Source: Acanthaster planci (Eukaryota > Echinodermata > Asteroidea > Valvatida > Acanthasteridae). From it: 40,302 nt of DNA. Positions 11,950 to 25,190 of the stretch are shown here, one piece after another. The first letter of the stretch is position 1, and every line of letters begins with the position of its first letter. Position numbers and translations under genes: made by a program. A model generated the notes under the pieces. That model was not told the DNA's origin and made no database searches. It saw only the letters and a program-made list of their open reading frames with translations. Location: contig NW_019091668.1 of the NCBI RefSeq assembly GCF_001949145.1, positions 197,601-237,902 on the forward strand. Direction: 5' to 3'.

Positions 11950-14900
11950 TTGGTTCCCAATTAATCGCTTACCAAAGTTTCTTGATGGTGCAAATACAGG
12001 ACTTCACATTGATATATACATGTACTTAGTACTTAGTACTTGTACATCCTTATTCCTTAGGTAAGGAAGAGAGTGAGTGCCCCCCTTACCAACGGCAAGT
12101 TCCTGAGTGATTTACACGTATGGTACATGTACATGTAAGCTTTTCACAAAAAATAGACACGTTTCTACAAAGCTACCGGTATGTATGTGCATGTGCATGA
12201 AGTTACATGCGATGCTGTACTGTGGATTGAATTCATCTCATTGTTCAAAGCAGTAAAAGCTTTTTGGCCTCTTGTAGAGTGCACAATAGTAGAGGGAAGG
12301 ACATGGCTCAAGAGGTTGAGATTCTTTGATTTGAATGGGCTTGGACACTCTGTGTCCTCACCTATTCGAATCAAAGAATCTACACTTTCTCATACACTGT
12401 ACATGTACCAGTATTGTACATGTTGTTGCTCCTTAACTGAAAATACATGTACGTAATAAGAGTCGCATAATTATCAAGCACGAACAGTATGGACAGTGGA
12501 CAGTGTGCCATACATGTACCGGTATGTACATGTACATGTACAGTATGTATACTTCCTCAGTTTGTGTGGTGCATGCTATTTTCTGTTAAAAAACAGTTTT
12601 ACACAGTTTTTGAGAATTGTCCCTATATGTTCCGTGTCAAACATACATGTACATGTACCGGTGCATGTTCTATCATGAAAATTGGTCAGGATAGTGACAT
12701 GAAATGCAAACAGTAAGTTACCACCGTACTGTATCATAACACCCATTTACATGTACATGTAAAATATCCACATGTATGTACAGTAGCTATCATAATGCAA
12801 TATCATTTTGTACAGATCAAACTTAATTCTACTGGTACATATAGTCTGGTATCTCCTTTTCATGAGGCAATACCCAGGGGCATGTTCAATAGTGCAGTGT
12901 GTATGGTGGCATTGGAATACATGTACATGTACCTTGTTTACACTAATCCTTGATACTACACATACGCTACAAAAGAAAAACAATTCAAGGCATTTCTAAG
13001 GAAAAGTAAACCAGCTCAACAATGGGAATTTTTTTGTACATGTACACTGTACTGGTATCTTGTAAATGTTTGCAAGAAATATCAGTCTCTCAGATATACA
13101 TGTACCATCAAATGAGAGGGAACAACAAGACCTATGAGCAATTTGTAAGTGAGCATCCATACATTTTTAATCTCGAGAGGATAAACACCTGTATGTGTAC
13201 TTGTATGGGCCTTCACCTGTTCATGCAATAGAAGGTTGGAATCAACTGGGGGGGGAGGGTTGACAACTTTGATTGCCATTACAATGTGAATATGCACACA
13301 ATGACTCAGTTATTTTAGTATGCATGTGATGGATGTTGCAAGCTTTAGTTTATTCACATCAGTCTACAACATTGCAAGATTCCTTGATGCACTTTAGGCA
13401 TACATGTATAGTACATGTATGTACACGTAGCACCAATTACATGCATGCTGCAACACTGCGCCCACATAATTGTTCTGTAAGGAGTAACACAATATTGTGA
13501 TTCAGCATGTTCAGTGTTGGTATTCATACTATGAAAAGTAAACAGGAAAATATCAGGAAATACAATGTAGGCAATCCTAGTGGCTGACTGTGCCTTAGAC
13601 ATCCTACGGTACATGTACATTGTGCATAAATGCCTACACAGTAAAACATGGTAAAGCCATACATGGTAACTTCAAGTACATGTACTGTACCAATATGCAT
13701 ACATGGACCAATGCACTGGCCTTTTTTTGGGGGGGGGTATGTTTTGTTTTTAATACAAATCACTAGACCAAATAGCCAAAACAATCTCATTTGGGGTAGA
13801 AGGGGCGAGGCGGCACTTTGTTGTTAAGTACATGTATTTGTTACATGTACCATATACATGCACATGTACCTTCAAATTGGTAGTTCTCCGCTTCCTGCAG
13901 CAAAGGTTCCTTGAGGTCTTGGATCGTCGCCTGGATGAGTTTACGTATCTCTTCTTGCCGCTGATTGGCCAGATCCTTCAAGGATTCAAACAGTTCCATT
14001 TCACGTTGCCTTGCATAGTCTATCCTCCGAGGTGTGATTTGGATGTCCCGTTGCATGTCAAATGCTGTGGTGATAAACATATTCATGCACTGTAAGTGCA
14101 AGTCATGCAGGACTGTAGTGGCTCGTGTCAGGTACAACTGTAGGACCTGCCGCACAAACATCAGTATACCCTGCATGTTATAGAGTTTCTCTAGTCGACT
14201 CTGATGGAGGTCGTCCTCGGTTGGGGTCATACCACCTTTGAAGACTGGCACCTCCGAGGGATCTGTCAAGAACCCCAGACTACGAAGTTGTCCATGTACA
14301 ATGTCATGAAATCTGGATGGTCTCCTTGGAGATGGGGATGAGGCTCCTTGGTTATGGCTCTCCAAATCTTCTACTGATCGAGCTACAAGGTCCTCATTGT
14401 TGCTGTCATAAGCTGAGTCCTCTCCAAGATCGTCATCTACTTGGGAATGTCTAGCGGGACTCTCTGTATGAGGACAGCAGTCCAAGAACAGCAAAGGCAA
14501 ATCAGAAGCTAGGTGTCTCAAATCCAGGAGTTCACGCTGCTCCTCTTGGGATAGGTAGTCCTTGTCTATTCCATAGAAAATAATTGGCAGCATGCGCGAT
14601 GAGTACTGGCTGTATAGCCTGGTAATGTTCAGGTCTGGGCAGTTGTGGGGTGCAACAATGATTTCAACCTTGGTGGCAAGCAAGGGATGGTTCAAGGTCA
14701 CTTCTGTGGTGGCTTGAGCCGTACAAGGATCACTCAAGTCCTCCTGTCTAATTTCAACATCGCGCTGCGGAAGCACAGTCCAATTGGTACCTGGGTTATA
14801 ATCCCCATTCAGCAGCTCAAAGCTGTCTGTCAGTGTGGTCAGAGCACTACGGCGCTCAGCTCCAAAGCGAAAGCGCAAAGGTCGCCAGCTCTTGGAATTG

Positions 14901-17900
14901 TCTGAGCAATTAGTGATGCGTAGAATCTGCTCATTGAGTATCCTATTCAGGATGGTGGCTTTAGCAGTGTACGTCTGGCCACAAATCAGGAGGCATGGTG
15001 GATCACCGACAATTGATTTCATGAACAATTCATGTTCATCTTCCAACAGCAATTCTGAAATGCGCTCTGCACAGAGGAAGAAAAAATATGTGCTTTCAAC
15101 ATTTATTACAAAAGCTGAGAGTATGGCACTGAATCAAAGGAACGAGAAAATGTAATGTTATGAAAAACTTCCAATGTCAAGAACAGTTTTTGCATCTTTG
15201 ATGTCTCTTCAGGGACACTGTAGCATTACAGGACAAAAAATATTCTGATGAGCAGATGAAACAGCTGGAGATTGAAGAAAGTTTGACGAACTTTTCTTGC
15301 ATTATATATATATATGCGGAATGCAAACAGGTTGTATTTCATTCACCGGTACCTCTGTGGCAATGCATCAAAACAGAGGTACTATAAAGCCAGGACTGTT
15401 AGCCCAGGTGGTACCCTAGTCCATCAAGTTAAGCTAACATCTTTCACAGGCCTAGCTTCAACAGACTTCTTGACAGGAACAAATGAACCACTGGCTTGTG
15501 CATTGACTACTTGATAGAGAAAACAAGTGGTTCCAGAATTTTGGAGCCAGAATGAATCACCCCTCCCCCCCCAATCAACACTACCCCTATTGAGAGACAG
15601 CATCTGATCATACTGCAGTTTAAGAAACAGTGCAGGACAAGGAGCCAAATAGAAATGAGTACATGTACATGTAGGGTACCTGCCCTAAAGGTATCACAGT
15701 TACAAAAATTCATGTAATTTGACAATCAGGTTTTGATAGCTGTTGGTATTTTGCTCTGCAACACAAAATTGAGAAGTCTTCTTTATGGAAAATAAGCTCT
15801 GGGAAATAAAGAATATGCATGGGTGAAATTGCACATGGAACCAAACATCTTGGAACATACCTGTAGTTGGCTGATATAAAAACATTTATACAACAATGAC
15901 ATTCAGGGGAATGTCATCTCTGTTGCATTACAAGGGAGTACATGCATGTATACGTACCAGTACATGGGCAGGTATGTAACATCCCATACATGTACATGTA
16001 CCTGTAGAGTCCACATAACAATTGGGTTAATGTTCAAAAACTTTACGCAGTACCGGTACATGTGCATCTCTAACTTTTTCTCCAGTTAACTGCATATAAA
16101 ATTCAACAGAAACATACCGGTACATGATATACCAGAGAGGAATCACTCAATTAAAAGGCAAATTCAAATATCACCTTGGTACAGGTATCTGTACATATAC
16201 ATGTATGTACACACTAGCAAAAAGGCTACAAGTATATTACATGTACGTACGTGTCAAATAAAAGACAGTTTTTAACAGGTTATAAAGGTCATTTGATGAC
16301 GGCGCATGGGTTAATTTTCTTTTATTTTTTGCTATTCCATTTTTGCGATACATATATATATAAACATTATGTATGTAATCTGCACTTCTTTCATTAAAAA
16401 GCAAGTTGACATTTAAAAAAAGTAGCAGTACACGTTTATGTCAAACCATACATGTACAGTATCTTGCTGTTATTTCATTAGAGTAATAATACATACATGT
16501 GTGTGATCAGAAGAGAATCATATAGCCCCTCCCCAAGTTCTGCTTGTTTCCCGACTGATCCTACTTACATGTAAATTGCATTACCCTTTGGGGAAATTTT
16601 AGAAAATGTAAGGTTGGGAATGAAGAGAAAATGTATTAGGTCTATGGCAATCCTTCCTTTAAGTTTGAATGTGGATTAAATACTGCACATCAACTGACTC
16701 GTTTCTGCATGCTACTAATACCCTAAAAAAAACAAACTTGCACCCATTCACTTTACCGAGGTCCTGGCCCTACACATTTACATACATGTAGATCTATCCA
16801 ATTTTTCCCCACATGAAGATTTCTACAGAGGTACAGTACGGTAGTCTGCTGACCCTTGTCTGGGACTAAGAAGCAGTACATGTATAAGGCCATGTCTGGA
16901 ACAGGCTTCCACAGCTACAACTCGGTCTATTATCTGCGTGTCTCCACGTACATGTATTTTCAATTGAACCTCCATGTAGCTCTTGACAACAGATTCAGAT
17001 GCATGTGGATCATGTGAGCTCCTGCTCTTGCTCCTTTTGTTAAACATGTACAAGTTAGGCAGTGTGAACCAATACCACATTGATTGCTAGGGAACAAACT
17101 GTTGTTCATTTCATTTGTAACAAATGACTTCTCTTGTTAATTATAAACCATTTAACACTTCAGCTGCACATGCACTGACTATTAAAACCCCATGCACCCA
17201 CATACAGTGTACACTCTATGTACATGTACATGTATGTATCCGTTTTCAGATGCCATGTAATACATGCACCAGATCTAGAACACAATTAAAAAGCTGCTCA
17301 TGCTACATGTATATCATGTCCAAAAACATATGATTATTGTCATGTCCCTTTGTAGCCATCATAATTACCTAGTCCCAAACCCTACATGATCCACCAAGTT
17401 TGGAAAGATTTTACAGAGAGGTTCAATCCAGCCCTTGCCTCTAAATTCTTTGCATGGGGCTTAATTCCCTTGACAGCTCAAATACTGTGAGAACATGCCA
17501 TTGTTTCTTTCACAAGATTTTGGAGGATTCAGTCATACAGAAGAAGATGTGTCTTGAGTCAAAGTTGAGAACTCTGCAAGTTGTCACATCCTGTGAGTTC
17601 AGACTCTATGCTGGAGTTTTGATGTACAGTGTACAGAAGTGCCACTCAAAATTAGCCGCAGTGTATTTTTTTGTCTGTATGGTTTGGTTTTCCTGTTGTG
17701 TTATTATTAGATTAGGCATCTACATTGCACAACATGGACAGTTTATGCTGCTGACTTTCCAAACTTATACATGTACAAAGAAGTACCGTACATGTACATA
17801 CATGTACATGCACAGGAAACGCCATAACTTATGCAAGTTTTATTCAGGTTTGATCACTTCCTCCTCCGTGTACATGTACCATAATTATCTTAGGCTTTAG

Positions 17901-20900
17901 ATCCTGCTGGTGTTCTCTATTAACAAAAAATAGGAACAAGAAACATAAATAACCATTACACATACCGGTGTACATAAATTGTACTGTGACATGTCAAATA
18001 CTGTAAGCCACAGAAAGTGCAGGGAAAGGTGGAAAATCTTGCAAATGTATGTAAAGGTCAGTCTGTCTATTCACATGTATGTATTTGGGGCCACCCAGGG
18101 CCTTCTTAGATACTGGTACGTGTACATGAATCTGTGCAAAAATGCACAATCAAAATATTAAAAAAACAAGTGTTCATTTTTTGTGTAATGTCACTTACTC
18201 TCTCAGCACCATCTGTTTGCTAGAGGCAGCTCCAAAAGAATCTGACATGTAAGTGTATGACAGTCAAAGGCTGTGTTGGTGATTAACAATATCAAGGCTG
18301 TTGTTGATTGATTACTATTACCTTCGGTTTATGTCCATGTACATAAATGCATTACATGCTCCTTGATACTTGGGTCAAGAAGAGGAGGTACATGTACATG
18401 TGAGACATGGGTGAATACAGTTGATCAGTAACAGGGCTAGACAGTGAGAGAACTAGTCGGAAGTGGGCAGGGCTACCAACTTTGAGTGAGAGCTGAGGTT
18501 GAGAATTTTGTGAGTGCAAAGTCTAAACAGCATAGGGTTCGGGGCTTGCTGAAGGGCCCCAACATCTGTTGATTCTACCGGTACATGTACATTACCTGTA
18601 GACACTAAGGTGTGATCGGAGGCAATTTCTGAAAACTTCAATTATTTGTTTTCAGTAGAGTTATTATGATGAACTATGAAACAAAACATGGACTACATAA
18701 ATATTTAACAGCACGACAATCCCATAATTGGCAGTGAGAGCATGAGAATAATCTGCAGTATGTGTGAGACTTCACAACCCTGAGTGGGGTATACATGTAC
18801 ATACAATGGGCTGGTCAGCAATGTGGCTAGTCACATACTCATATGGAGCTGGGTATTAACTCTAAAACCTCAAAGTCCAAAAATCAAGTGACTTTATAGT
18901 TGAAACCTAATGACTTTTCAAGCATTGTTCTGGCTCCCACTGGGGGTAAATGATAAAAATGCATATGTACGAAAACAGGTATAGAGTTCAGGCGAATAAG
19001 GGTGTTTATTCCATTTCAATAATGATTGCAAAAGGCCCCCTCCCAAGTCCTGAAAGTGGGGAGAAAAATGCACCTCAGAAGTACAACTTGCACCCCATTA
19101 CAAAAAAGAATTATTGAGCAGGCCATGATCAGGGTAACTCATAAACCACGTGGAATTTAGGATTACGAAGTCAAAGGTTACAGGACTGTGTATATGAAGA
19201 ACTTACAATGTACATATTTTAAGCATTCAGAGTCTACATTTACCGATACACAAATGCAGACTGAAACCGAATGGTAAAATTTCGAAAAATCATGTTCTAT
19301 CCATGCATATTCCAGATACACAAATATCATGCAAATCATGAGCTATGGCGGAAGACCAACCACTACATGTAGTAAACTGCTTTTTAACAATGTGCACACG
19401 ATCATTAAATCATGATTCGTGAATTTAAATCACCAATTTAAATCAAATGAAAAATGACTGATGGAAACAAACATACATGTATCATTTTTTCAAAAAGGGA
19501 AAAACTGTTGCAAAGATGTAAATTTTGTAACAAAGGAAATAAAAGAAAACATATATATTTGCTTGCTTTGAAAATAAGCTGACTCCTTTGATATTTGGAG
19601 AAAACAAATTTAAAACTTAAATTTTGCCCTATATCAAAAATAAAAAAAAATCACCAACCCTGCATGCAATATAACCAAACTCAAACAGCCCTAGTCAAAA
19701 TATACGCACAGTATTTTGAAAATCTCATGACATGACTGAAACTCTCCAGGTGTAAACAGAAAATAAATTTTCTTCCTTCAAAAGACCTAAAAATTGAAAA
19801 ATGAGTCACTGCCTCTTGCAAGATACATGTACTTAACAGCCCTTATCATGCAACCTGCCCTAAACAGACACTCAAGTAAAAAAGAAATAAAAAGAACATG
19901 TACGTGTACACAGATAAGGATCATATTATTTGAACAATGTGCTATTTCCTAGAACTACCTGTATAACAGGTACATGTACATCTATGTGATAACCCTATTC
20001 TTAGCAACAGCAACACCATGTATATGTGCAAGCTGGTACAAAACAAATAAAGGGTTTTAGGTATAACCTCTCATTTTCCTATCCTAAAGACCCAGAATAA
20101 AAGAAAAACATGTGCACTGTACTAAGGTAAATCCTTTTACATAGCTTAATCTCATTAACAATATCACATCATACACTTCTCCTACACACTACCATTAAAT
20201 TAAAACATTAAAGGCCACTACTACAAGGTCTCGTCTGACCACAAATGAATCATTGTCCCTTCCAGATGCCTATTCTCTGATTTTACTTTTGTTTGTTCAT
20301 TATTTATTAATCTACAGGCACTAGGTCAGGCATTGAACTTTGAGTTTGACGCATGTACCGTAGGCCTACTGAGGCAAATTGAGCATGTGGTATTAGATGA
20401 TACAGCTGATAACCATAAATAAGTTACAGGTGCCTTGCAATTGGTGGCTTTACATGGGCTTTTGTCTAGAAAGCCCAATACTAATGCATCAAAAATCAGA
20501 CCAGAAAACTCATATAGTTCATCAGTGTGACTGTTTATATGATCACAAGAGAGTTCGATTGTCTCATCAATAGGATGCATAGCCCTGATCCATACTTGTA
20601 AGCAACATGTACATGTAGCCCGTACATGTAGCTCTCATATGTACAATTATGTGTGTAAATGGCATTATAGCGAGAACCAGTGCGTGAACCAACACGCGCA
20701 TATACTTTCTGGTTCACAATGACGTCACACTTTGGTACTCTACAAAATGCATCACATCAACAAACCCTTAATGACATCTATCTCTGCAGAAACTTCAAAG
20801 CAAAGGCAATAACATTAAGTACTTCACAGTACCAGTATTATTCCCTTGTTTCAAAGAAGTCATTTCATTTTTCGTAACAGGAGTAGTTGTAAGTATGTAC

Positions 20901-23900
20901 AGTACATGTACGAACAATGAAGGATCTGTAGTGAATACTGCTGTTTCACAATAGTGCGCCACCAAGGGTTTGCAACGAGTTGGCCAATCACAATGCGCGA
21001 AATTTGTCGACCCAATGCACCTTTGGAAAGGGTCGACAAATTTCGAGCGTTGTAATTGGCCAACGTGTTGCAAACTCTTGGTGGTGCACTATTGTGAATC
21101 GCCCATATTGTAAAATTCAGCCAAAGATATTGTTTTAAATTCCACTGATCTGGTGTTACAAAGTGACATATTGAATGAGACAACTGAACATAACTGAAGT
21201 ACAGTTTGTTTTTAGTTTGTAGCATGGTCTCACTTTCATACGTTTTAAAAACTAAGCCGCTTTCATGGGCCCTCTGTGATTTGAAGCCATAACAAAAACT
21301 TAAGACAAAGCTATGACCATTACAAAATTTAAAGTCCCTCATTCCGTGCTATCAATGTATGGATGACATGTCTGCAGATAACAGGGCAAACTGCTTGATG
21401 TGCAATTACATGCACATACACATGTAAGTGACTGATAGGGTCTTAAGTTAGAAGGCCTGATCACAAGCATTTTATTTTTGATGATTTAGTTGGCATTTCA
21501 ACATTTTACACTTCATATTACCTATGGTAAAAATTACAAAATAAACCCAGCCAGCCTCCAAGAAGGAAATGGGGCAGTAAACAAATTTTTGGGGCTCTGT
21601 TTTTATTGTACATGAATTTCTCCAATACTTTCCAAATTCATCATCCTTTAAATTTAATTAATTAATTGTTACATTTTAAAAACAATAACATTATGCAAAA
21701 ATAAGTTATGACACACTGAAGGACCTTAATTGAGCAGAACAGACAGTCAGATCAAGCACCACAAAGGCTTGGTCTGTATGTTTAAAAATGGGACCAAAAA
21801 ACTGGGAAAGAGAGACAGGCTTATACTGGACTACATACATGTACTTGTAGTTAAAGATGTTACATCCTAACTTTGTCCACTGCCCTAACTTTGTCAGGTG
21901 CCAATTCAGGGCATGCCAAACTCTGTGGACAAAGTCAACAGGATATGGCAAACTTTATTTGGGTGATACTTTATGAGCAGCGCATGGGCAAGCAAGAAGT
22001 ATCATAAAAATGTATCAAAAAAGAATAGAGGCAAGGATCTACAGTCAGTGAAAAATGGCATTTGTTAATATTCCAGTAAGAAAACTAAACACTTAAAAGT
22101 TTTTGGACTCACCTAAATAGATGGCAATGACACCACTGGTTATAAGTTTTTGGACTCACCTAAATAGATGGCAATGACACCACTGGTTACAAGTTTTTGG
22201 ACTTACCTAAATAGATGACAATGACACCATTGATTATTAGTTTTTGGACTCACCTAAATAGATGGCAATGACACCATTGATCATTAGTTTTTGGACTCAC
22301 CTAAATAGATGGCAATGACACCACTGATTATAAGTTTTTGGACTCACCTAAATAGATGACAATGACACCATTGATATTTGTGGAACGAGGGCAAAGTTTT
22401 TACATTAGAGGGAAATGTTGGGTAAAACCAAAGACGATGCCAAGTGACAGCTTTCATTTTGCAGCAACAAAGTCGCTTGGTCCCTAATTTTGCCACCTAT
22501 TGTGAAGTCTCATTGGTTTGGGGGGTAAGTGGCAAAATAAGGGACCTGACGTCTACTGAATATCCACTCGAGTCCAGTTATCAAGGGAACAAGGCTTTTT
22601 CTTAAATTTGAAAAAGCAAACAAATGCAAGATACCAACTAATTGTCCCAATCACCTTCCCTAAGTCACATGGAATTTGAAAACAATGATCAAAACTTGAC
22701 GACTTTCACAGCTTAAGCCCAACAGAGTGATCTCCGACACTCTCACAAACGCTCCACCCGTTGCTAACAGTGATCTATTTCCAAGGGTTGTTGAGAGGTA
22801 TGGTGCCCAAGTAAAGCCATGCACGAAATAAATGTTTGTAACCTTGTGGCATGTCTTGTGTCATATCCTTTATTGTCAGAAGTCATCATTTACAAAATCA
22901 ACCTCCTTTACCTCACAAAGTATTACAGTGATTCTAAATTTCAAATTAGAAATAAAGATAAAACTATTGCAGGTGTTTCTTTGCTTTCAACTCCAAAGTT
23001 CCACTGTGTTTTTTGTTTTTTCCCAACTGCAAGCCTATGTTTATTTTTCATTAAACATGAAAGCAATGAAATTGGCAAATATTCTCAATTAAAACACTTT
23101 CATTTCAATTTCTCAAACTGAAACAAACATGTTCTAGTGCTTATGGAGATTATTTCATTAACAATAATTTATTTGCCAAAAAAATTAAACATGCTTGAAC
23201 TCAGCATTCACCAAACTGAAACTATGGCTTACATGTATTAATTCTTATATAATTGGGAAATCTCTTGACAAAAGAATGAAACTAAATTAATGAAATTTAC
23301 TCCTCTGTGAGTTGGAGGCATGGGAAACCGTGACAAGAACAACAAAATTTTCCCTTGCCGAGAGAGAGGTGACAGTACTTGTAACAGTACTTGATGTGTG
23401 TCCGGAGCAATCAGTTTTCGAACATCACTGGTCCCATGATGTTAAATACATGCAGATGGAGTTAACTGTAGCAAGACTTAGTTCAATGCAACAACATCAG
23501 TGGAAAATACAGCACTTGTCACTGTCATCAGTATCTGAGTTGCTGTCATCGGTGGTAATGGTGCACTGGTGCTCTAGCTGAAGCAATGTTCTGTTCTTTT
23601 GCAGGTTGAGGTGGAGAAATCACACAAAGTTTCTTTGTTCATTCCCATCAACAACAAATTAAAATGCTTTTTGTAAGCACTGATGGTGAATATTTCCTAT
23701 AGTCACTTTCCCTACACTGCAGCACTGGGCCTGTGTACATGTTCTGCAAGATGAGAAAGTGACATGTAGTTTGCTGTAATATAAATTTATTATAATCTAT
23801 TTTTGTCAAAATATTGATCCTTATGTGTATTTTTTAGTTCGTAGGTGTTAGTTGTAAAACTCCACACAGTCACTTTTACTTTTGTGTTTGTTGTAAGAAT

Positions 23901-25038
23901 GAAATGAGAGAAAAACCTCCACTGAATTACCTTTCTTAGAAACGGAAGTATTACTTGTGATGTTTAATAAACAAGCAGGAATTGATAATTTTCATGGAAT
24001 GAGATACAATATGATTTTGCAACAAGTCAACTCATCCCTCCGAATGCGAGGGCAAAACGATTTGCCAGGCAGTGAGAAAATGTTATAAGGAACATGCTCA
24101 GTTGTCAGCAGTCACATGACTTCAGTCATGCATGAACAGTGACTTTGCAATATTGTAATCTGAAACTTTAAAAGACACTGTAATGAATATTAATTGCCCT
24201 CACGATGTAGAATGTTTTTGTACATGTATTTTGTAAACTAGACCTCAATACACAAACTTTTGAACAAGTGCAACTTACCGCTAAAGCGTTAGCTTTCCAC
24301 ATTTTTTCAGTCAGTGGGGAGAAGAAAAGACCTTTAGCAAGTCTGAAGGTATTTAATGTCGCTCAAAGTTGTTTACATTGCGCGCGAGTTAAAGCAGAAG
24401 GTAAGCACACGAAAATAGGGCCCCTCAAAATCAGGACCGCCCAAGATATACATGTACCGTTATGGACGTTAGAATTTAAAAACAGGGTGTTCTGTTCAAC
24501 AAACGCGTCAGGAGATTGCACAAGAAAATGAGGAGAGGAGCGCAGAAAGCAATATAGTAATTTGTAGTGGCACATGAATCGGCTATTTAATCACCCCGGC
24601 GTTGACACTGAAACAAACGTACACATGGTACCGTCATAGTCTTTTTTTAATGAGCAAGGACACTGAAACAGCCAAAACATGCCAGGTCTGACAATTTTGT
24701 TTAGGCCTCATCCAGTTGTCATGGATAACTGAGGTGGGCATGTCCTCAATTGTACGTTAAAACCAATCATCATTAAGCTTCAAGCAAACACAAATAACAG
24801 TCAACCGTGTACAAACCTAGCTGGGCCTACTCGATCAGGTGGATGGATACCATGTACCACTCCGTTAGGGCTAACTTAACTTACCCTCCTCAAAGTGACC
24901 ACAATTCCTAAGCTCTGCCCGAGAAATGTTCGTGTCGTATACTATCTTCTTAAGCTGCTTCGTTAGATTACTAAACTGCCTAAATTCCCCTGGAAGATCG
25001 CGACTTCTCGCTCGCGACCCACTCCTGCGATCCGCCAT
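5040..25038 (-). CDS. DSTYK: DSTYK, dual serine/threonine and tyrosine protein kinase, 10 exons
   Basis: Complete gene for the RIP-related kinase DSTYK (RIPK5). Exons read from splice sites on the minus strand: 25038-24885, 15066-13870, 9925-9687, 9391-9308, 8951-8835, 8304-8121, 7338-7182, 6889-6640, 6197-5948, 5269-5040. Phases agree throughout and give 2862 coding bases, 953 residues; the human protein is about 929. The N-terminal two thirds is the DSTYK-specific helical region. The C-terminal kinase has the glycine loop GRGQYG, the lysine in LAVKSVV, catalytic [11 protein letters not shown] instead of DFG (normal for DSTYK) and GTPIHMAPE. All acceptors are AG. One donor, after exon 6, reads GTTCGT and is weak. 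In vertebrates DSTYK acts in FGF/ERK signalling and cell-death control; the role here is unknown. No frameshift or stop interrupts any exon. Confidence 0.9.
10309..10364. repeat. 27-bp tandem duplication
   Basis: The unit beginning TTAGCAGGTGTCAATGCACA occurs twice head to tail, at 10310 and 10337, without mismatch. It lies within DSTYK intron 2. Confidence 0.85.
11917..11946. repeat. (GA)15 microsatellite
   Basis: Fifteen uninterrupted GA dinucleotides in DSTYK intron 2. Likely length-polymorphic. Confidence 0.95.
13870..15066 (-). CDS. DSTYK: DSTYK exon 2, large exon of the N-terminal region
   Basis: This exon of 1197 bases begins after the acceptor TTCCTCTGTGCAG and encodes about 399 residues. 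A P-loop-like stretch, [18 protein letters not shown], lies near its start; this resembles a GTPase or dynamin-type nucleotide pocket but is degenerate (GQTYTAKAT in place of GxxxxGKS/T). An acidic, serine-rich linker in the middle ([20 protein letters not shown]) is probably disordered. The helical segment after it leads into exon 3. Confidence 0.8.
20945..21098. mobile_element. Foldback/MITE-like element with 69-bp arms
   Basis: Left arm 20945-21013 and right arm 21030-21098 are inverted copies with only a handful of mismatches, separated by 16 bases. The outer ends read TTCACAATAGTGC and the inner ends GTCGACCC. It has no coding capacity and no clear target-site duplication at the edges. 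The structure suits a non-autonomous DNA transposon or a palindromic foldback. Its family is not recognised. Confidence 0.7.
22099..22374. repeat. 47-bp tandem repeat, six copies
   Basis: Units start at 22099, 22146, 22193, 22240, 22287 and 22334, a strict 47-base period. Each carries GTTTTTGGACTCACCTAAAT or a one-base variant and ends near GACACCAYTGRT. Copies differ by a few substitutions only. Read on the minus strand, the DSTYK sense, each unit contains TTTAGGTGAGTCC (or TTTAGGTAAGTCC in the third unit), a strong match to a U1 splice donor. Confidence 0.9.
22479..22546. repeat. Short inverted repeat
   Basis: GGTCCCTAATTTTGCCACCT at 22479 is inverted near-exactly at 22528-22546, with about 30 bases between. 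It could be the remains of a small transposon. No coding sequence is associated. Confidence 0.55.
24885..25038 (-). CDS. DSTYK: DSTYK exon 1 with start codon
   Basis: The start ATG (25038-25036) opens [19 protein letters not shown], a basic N-terminus, followed by a predicted helical stretch ending GHFEE. The donor GTAAGT follows base 24885. The exon ends in phase 1, which matches exon 2. Upstream of the ATG the sequence turns into TACATGTA repeats, so the 5' UTR is probably short or interrupted by an intron. Confidence 0.75.
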
Positions 25039-25074
25039 TGTCGGTACCTGTAGTGTATGTGACGTACACGTACG

Positions 25075-25190
25075 TATGTACATGTAACAGCTTAACTTAA
25101 CTGAACAGTACACGGACAGTACATGTACAGTACATGTACTCTACGGTGTACATGTACATGTACATACATGTATGTACTGTACATGTATGG
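25075..25190. repeat. TACATGTA/GTACATGTAC cluster upstream of DSTYK
   Basis: A dense run of overlapping palindromes built from GTACATGTAC sits 40-150 bases upstream of the DSTYK start codon. The same motif is dispersed through the introns. It could lie in the promoter or 5' UTR, but no specific factor site can be claimed. Confidence 0.7.

Larger units (their letters stand above)
9926..13869 (-). other. DSTYK intron 2, repeat-rich
   Basis: A 3.9-kb intron dominated by TACATGTA/GTACATGTAC clusters (for example 10740-10800 and 12515-12545), a (GA)15 run, a 27-bp tandem duplication and a T7G9 run at 13722-13737. The open frames inside it are short and rich in repeat-encoded YMYM, CTCT and HVHV strings. 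No gene is recognised. Confidence 0.6.
15067..24884 (-). other. DSTYK intron 1, 9.8 kb
   Basis: A long first intron with scattered TACATGTA palindromes, a foldback element (20945-21098), a 47-bp six-copy tandem array (22099-22374) and a short inverted repeat (22479-22546). No coding exon of another gene was recognised on either strand. Confidence 0.6.

Noticed and set aside
12181-12716. Several 60-90-codon open frames in DSTYK intron 2
   Set aside because: Their content is largely translated TACATGTA repeat (YMYM, CTCT, HVHV strings), with no conserved protein feature.
13841-15066. Separate single-exon gene for the 403-codon open frame
   Set aside because: Its ends coincide with a good acceptor (15067) and donor (13869), phases fit the neighbouring exons, and the text is the DSTYK N-terminal region.
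20860-21342. 160-codon open frame on the minus strand
   Set aside because: It runs straight through the 69-bp-arm foldback and has no recognisable motif; its length is a by-product of the repeat.
22099-22374. CRISPR-like array
   Set aside because: The 47-bp units are contiguous with no unique spacers, and the locus lies in an intron of an animal gene. It is a simple tandem repeat.
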